The translations under genes were made by a program, and so were the position numbers. 26,655 nucleotides of DNA. It comes from Ascoidea rubescens DSM 1968 (lineage: Eukaryota; Ascomycota; Saccharomycetes; Ascoideales; Ascoideaceae). Of the stretch, positions 23,659 through 26,655 are shown in pieces. Position 1 is the stretch's first letter, and every line of letters begins with the position of its first letter. The stretch spans positions 1 to 26,655 of the forward strand of contig NW_017962939.1 in NCBI RefSeq assembly GCF_001661345.1. Reading direction: 5' to 3'. The notes below the pieces were generated by a model. It did not search any database, was not told the DNA's origin, and worked only from the letters and a program-made list of their open reading frames with translations.

Positions 23659-26124
23659 ATGTCCTCTTCCTCTTCTCTTCTATCTCTGGCCTTTAACTCT
23701 CTCCCTTTTCTTCTCTTCTTTTCGGCCACTTACTACTACTCAAACACCTTTCTCTATAAACTAGTTCCCAACATCTTCAACTTACAAACAATATCTCTTA
23801 ATCTCAACTCTCTAGGTCTTTCTGACTCTCCCTCTTCATCCCCAATCCCAATCTCAATCTCAATCCCAACTCAAAGACTCACCCCAAAATCTCCCTCCCA
23901 CAGATCCTCCTTATCTATATCTCTATCAAACTACAACATCCCCCTCTTCCCTTCCTTTAAAAGACTCCTAAAATCTCTATTTTCTCTAACCATATCCTCC
24001 TCGCTTCTAATCATCTTCTTGGTTCTCTCTGAAATCTCTAAATGGTTCAATTCGGCTCCAAAACTATTAATCCTAAATCTAAATCTATCCCTCCTAATCA
24101 TCCTCCTAATCCTCATCCTTCCCTTTTTAATCTTCTTCATCCTAATAAACTTCATCATAAACTACAACTACAACTACAACTATTCCAATTCCAATTCCAA
24201 TTCCAATTCTAATTCTAATTCTAATTCTAATTCTAATTCTAATTCTAATTTCAACTTCAATTTCAATTTCACCTCTCCCTTTAATAAAAAAAAATTAAAA
24301 AAATTCAATTCTTCTCTCAACAACTACTCAAACAATTACTCAAACAATGATACCATTTATAAAAATATTAAACTAAAACTAATCTTATCCATCTCGCTCC
24401 TCCTTCTCTGGCTTTTTTCCCTAAATAAACTAAACTACTCAAAATTTTCTGACAACTTCTCCCTAAACTTGTTAAACCAAGACGACTTACCAAGGGACCT
24501 ATCAACGCAAACCTTGAAAAATATCGAAAAAGTCAACCTTTCAATCCCACAATCCTTATCCAACAACAAAAATAACTACAACCTATTAACCTCATATCTA
24601 TCAAGATTATCAATCCTAGGCATAGCTTGTATGGCTGCTTTATCCGGTATAGGCTCAATCTCAACCCCCTACTACTTGATTTCAAATTCTGATTTTATTC
24701 AAAATATTATATCAAAAATATTTCTCTCAAATTATTACAACCCTAATCACATCCACTACAATCATTACAACACAACTAATCTACAAAACTTGGATCTAAA
24801 TCTCAAAAAAACTATCGAAAGCTTTAAAAATACAATTTCTTTAATAAATTCAAGACAAAATGAATTAAATCATTTAAAATCAATTTTAAATACTAAAAAT
24901 ACTAAAAATACTACAAATACTACAAACAATACAAACAATACAAACAATACAAACAATACAAACAATACAAACAATACAAACAATACAAACAATACAATTA
25001 ATAACCTCAATAATAACTCAAACATGAGCCCTTACTTAAACCCTCTATCCAATAATCAAAATAATTATCACCAAAGAAAAATATCAATCGATCGAAAATC
25101 ATCTCAAAATAATACTAATAATATCCAAAATAAAATTTTCTCAAAAATTAACATCTTCAACTATAAAACTAAAAACCAAATCTCAAATGACCAAATTCAA
25201 ATTAACGAACTACAACTAGAAATTAAAACTCTATCAAGTCTAAAAAATAACTTATACTATGATATAGCAAACATACTCCAAAAAATCGATCAATTGAAAT
25301 TCGATCAAACTCTTTTAGGGAAATTAATATTATTGGGTAAAAAAATCTTCTCGGTTTATTGTGTTTATAGATTAATTAGTATCTTTTTCATAAAATTGCC
25401 AAATCAAATCTATAAAAATTATTACTCTACTTTAGATCCAGAATCCACATCCTCAATTGATGATAATGTTCACAACAACAATAACAATGACCAAATAATT
25501 CAGGATGCATTGGCTGTAAGTTTATCCAAAATAATAATAAGTTTGTTTAATTTAAAGACTGTCGATGAAAATTTATTATCAAATCAAATTGGTTTTTTAC
25601 TTTCTACTGGTTTATTTTGTTGTTCATTTTCAAGTGTATTGAATACTTTTGTAAGTTTTTCAAAATTATTACCAATTAAAATTAAAAACTCCTCAAATGA
25701 ATTAAATAATGATAATGATAATGCAAAGAAAAGTGAAAAAATTAGTAAAGGCTATAATGATGATGATGAAAATCAACAATCATTGTTATCAATTTCAAGA
25801 AATCTTGTAGTAGCTGAATTGACTGGAATTTATGTTCTAGCCACTTCATTAATGATAAGATCAAATTTATCGAAAAGTTTATCAAATGCAATCACAAAAA
25901 TCTTTAAAATACCGTTAAATGTTTTATTACTAGATGAGCTATTCGATAAAGTATTTGCGATAAGTGTTGTGATAACGATAATTCTTTTACAAATTGAAAA
26001 AAGTTTTAACAATCTAAAGTACAATTTTTTTGATAATGATGACAAATTTATGGAAATGAAAACGAATTATAACGAATTTTTTTATGACGAAGAAAATATA
26101 ATAGAAAATAATATTAAAATGTAA
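23659..26124 (+). CDS. GPHR/GPR89-family multi-pass membrane protein (YHR078W-like)
   Basis: 821 residues. GPHR proteins are multi-pass membrane proteins; the animal one is a Golgi anion channel/pH regulator, plant relatives were proposed as GTGs, and the S. cerevisiae relative YHR078W (about 552 residues) has no firm function. Hydrophobic segments are seen near 8-28, 107-127, 143-167, 236-253, 313-340, 558-580, 647-670, 728-748 and 775-795. The family signature LSILGIACMAALSGIGSIS, followed by TPY, is at 315-336. A helical, coiled-coil-like cytosolic part (about 370-410 and 515-555) precedes the C-terminal ABA_GPCR-type domain, with the conserved LVVAELTGIYVLA (about 724-736). Excess length comes from an NSNS tract (177-196), an NNT tract (about 417-450) and N/D-rich loops. 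The ATG at 23659 is the first in frame after the leader. The protein is probably Golgi or endomembrane. Confidence 0.85.
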   Translation: MSSSSSLLSLAFNSLPFLLFFSATYYYSNTFLYKLVPNIFNLQTISLNLNSLGLSDSPSSSPIPISISIPTQRLTPKSPSHRSSLSISLSNYNIPLFPSFKRLLKSLFSLTISSSLLIIFLVLSEISKWFNSAPKLLILNLNLSLLIILLILILPFLIFFILINFIINYNYNYNYSNSNSNSNSNSNSNSNSNSNSNFNFNFNFTSPFNKKKLKKFNSSLNNYSNNYSNNDTIYKNIKLKLILSISLLLLWLFSLNKLNYSKFSDNFSLNLLNQDDLPRDLSTQTLKNIEKVNLSIPQSLSNNKNNYNLLTSYLSRLSILGIACMAALSGIGSISTPYYLISNSDFIQNIISKIFLSNYYNPNHIHYNHYNTTNLQNLDLNLKKTIESFKNTISLINSRQNELNHLKSILNTKNTKNTTNTTNNTNNTNNTNNTNNTNNTNNTNNTINNLNNNSNMSPYLNPLSNNQNNYHQRKISIDRKSSQNNTNNIQNKIFSKINIFNYKTKNQISNDQIQINELQLEIKTLSSLKNNLYYDIANILQKIDQLKFDQTLLGKLILLGKKIFSVYCVYRLISIFFIKLPNQIYKNYYSTLDPESTSSIDDNVHNNNNNDQIIQDALAVSLSKIIISLFNLKTVDENLLSNQIGFLLSTGLFCCSFSSVLNTFVSFSKLLPIKIKNSSNELNNDNDNAKKSEKISKGYNDDDENQQSLLSISRNLVVAELTGIYVLATSLMIRSNLSKSLSNAITKIFKIPLNVLLLDELFDKVFAISVVITIILLQIEKSFNNLKYNFFDNDDKFMEMKTNYNEFFYDEENIIENNIKM
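24183..24260. repeat. TTCTAA/TTCCAA hexanucleotide repeat in the GPHR-family gene
   Basis: About 11 tandem hexamers encode alternating Asn-Ser, drifting to Asn-Phe at the right end. Read directly. Confidence 0.85.
24891..24999. repeat. AATACAAAC 9-base repeat in the GPHR-family gene
   Basis: About eight to ten tandem 9-mers encode NTN/NNT repeats in a hydrophilic loop. Read directly. Confidence 0.88.
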
Positions 26125-26556
26125 AATAAAGTGTACATCTACAATAGCATTCCATTCAATTTAATTTTTATTTAATTTTTATTTAATTTTTTTTTTGTTT
26201 TGATTTTATTCTAATTGCTAAACTAAATTTTTTTTCTTCTGCTTTCTTTTGTTTTCTATTTTTTTTTTCGTTTTTTTTGAGTGCTTTTTGTTTAATCGAA
26301 TATGATAAAATTATAAAGATAACCTTTTATGAAAAATTAATTAAAAAGTAAACAAGTAAAAGTAAATAAATAATACATATTTAGATAAATACATTATACA
26401 TTTAATTTTAATGGTATTCAATAATAGAAGTAATAAAAATAATAATTGAAGTCATAAAAAAAGGTAAAAATGAAAATATAAGTGAAAAATTGAAAAAAAA
26501 GAAATTAAAAAAAACATAAAGAAAAGAAACAAAAATACAATTAATTCAAGTAAAGT

Positions 26557-26560
<4 letters not shown>
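26125..26560. other. 3' flank of the GPHR-family gene
   Basis: AT-rich. T-rich on the plus strand at 26160-26280, then A-rich at 26330-26550. No ORF. The skew change is the same as in the two convergent gaps earlier in the window, which suggests that the next gene, beyond the right edge, is on the minus strand. Confidence 0.55.

Positions 26561-26655
<95 letters not shown>
26561..26655. repeat. ATA/AAT trinucleotide microsatellite at the right edge
   Basis: About 31 uninterrupted TAA/AAT units run off the window. It may be intergenic or, on one strand and frame, part of a homopolymer tract of the next gene. An end inside such a repeat is typical of an assembly contig edge. Confidence 0.92.

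Noticed and set aside
1-26655. tRNA, snRNA, rRNA, transposon or viral relic
   Set aside because: I scanned for B-box words (GGTTCRANNCC), U6-like sequence, reverse transcriptase or transposase motifs and long terminal repeats. The only B-box-like word, near 24044, is inside the GPHR-family coding sequence, and nothing else was found.

Overview
The window is chromosomal DNA from a budding yeast (Saccharomycotina). It is AT-rich with compact, mostly intronless genes, many asparagine and serine homopolymers, one clear intron with a TACTAAC branch point, and at least ten genes whose best relatives by recall are Saccharomyces cerevisiae proteins. No transposon, viral relic, CRISPR array, tRNA or rRNA was recognised. 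In-frame CTG codons are almost absent in the genes I traced, so the CUG decoding of this yeast is open; proteins here are read with the standard code.

Layout, left to right. Plus strand: an unrecognised 303-residue protein (593-1504), dipeptidyl peptidase III DPP3 (1988-4129), the spliced ubiquitin-like/AN1 zinc-finger gene TMC1 (4497-5159) and the translation-termination factor ETT1 (5812-7530). Minus strand: the sphingolipid mannosyltransferase SUR1 (8079-9419). Plus strand: the CTP-dependent diacylglycerol kinase DGK1 (10257-11483), divergent from SUR1 across an 837-base GC-rich promoter, then the glucose-signalling corepressor STD1/MTH1 (12166-14073). Minus strand: the histone H2B ubiquitin ligase BRE1 (14857-17730), a divergent ATG31 (17934-18563) and the BAR-domain protein RVS161 (18865-19662). 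Plus strand: an unrecognised two-helix membrane protein (20675-21139), TOM6 of the mitochondrial import pore (22055-22222), a small secretory protein ending in KDEL (22905-23165), and a GPHR/GPR89-family membrane protein (23659-26124). The window ends inside an ATA/AAT microsatellite.

The genes do not form one pathway. Four of them (TOM6, STD1, ETT1, TMC1) come from one short stretch of S. cerevisiae chromosome XV (YOR045-YOR052), so the block is a rearranged remnant of ancestral gene order. The two lipid genes SUR1 and DGK1 share an upstream region carrying E-boxes, a UASINO-like site and a cluster of four copies of a CGG-containing heptamer.

The most interesting non-coding signals are a probable leader intron upstream of TOM6 that contains every ATG of that region, the CAGCGGA cluster between SUR1 and DGK1, a PACE-like (Rpn4) site upstream of TMC1, and a perfect 10-base pair of Rgt1-like sites upstream of STD1. 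I did not find convincing evidence of an undescribed multi-gene system.
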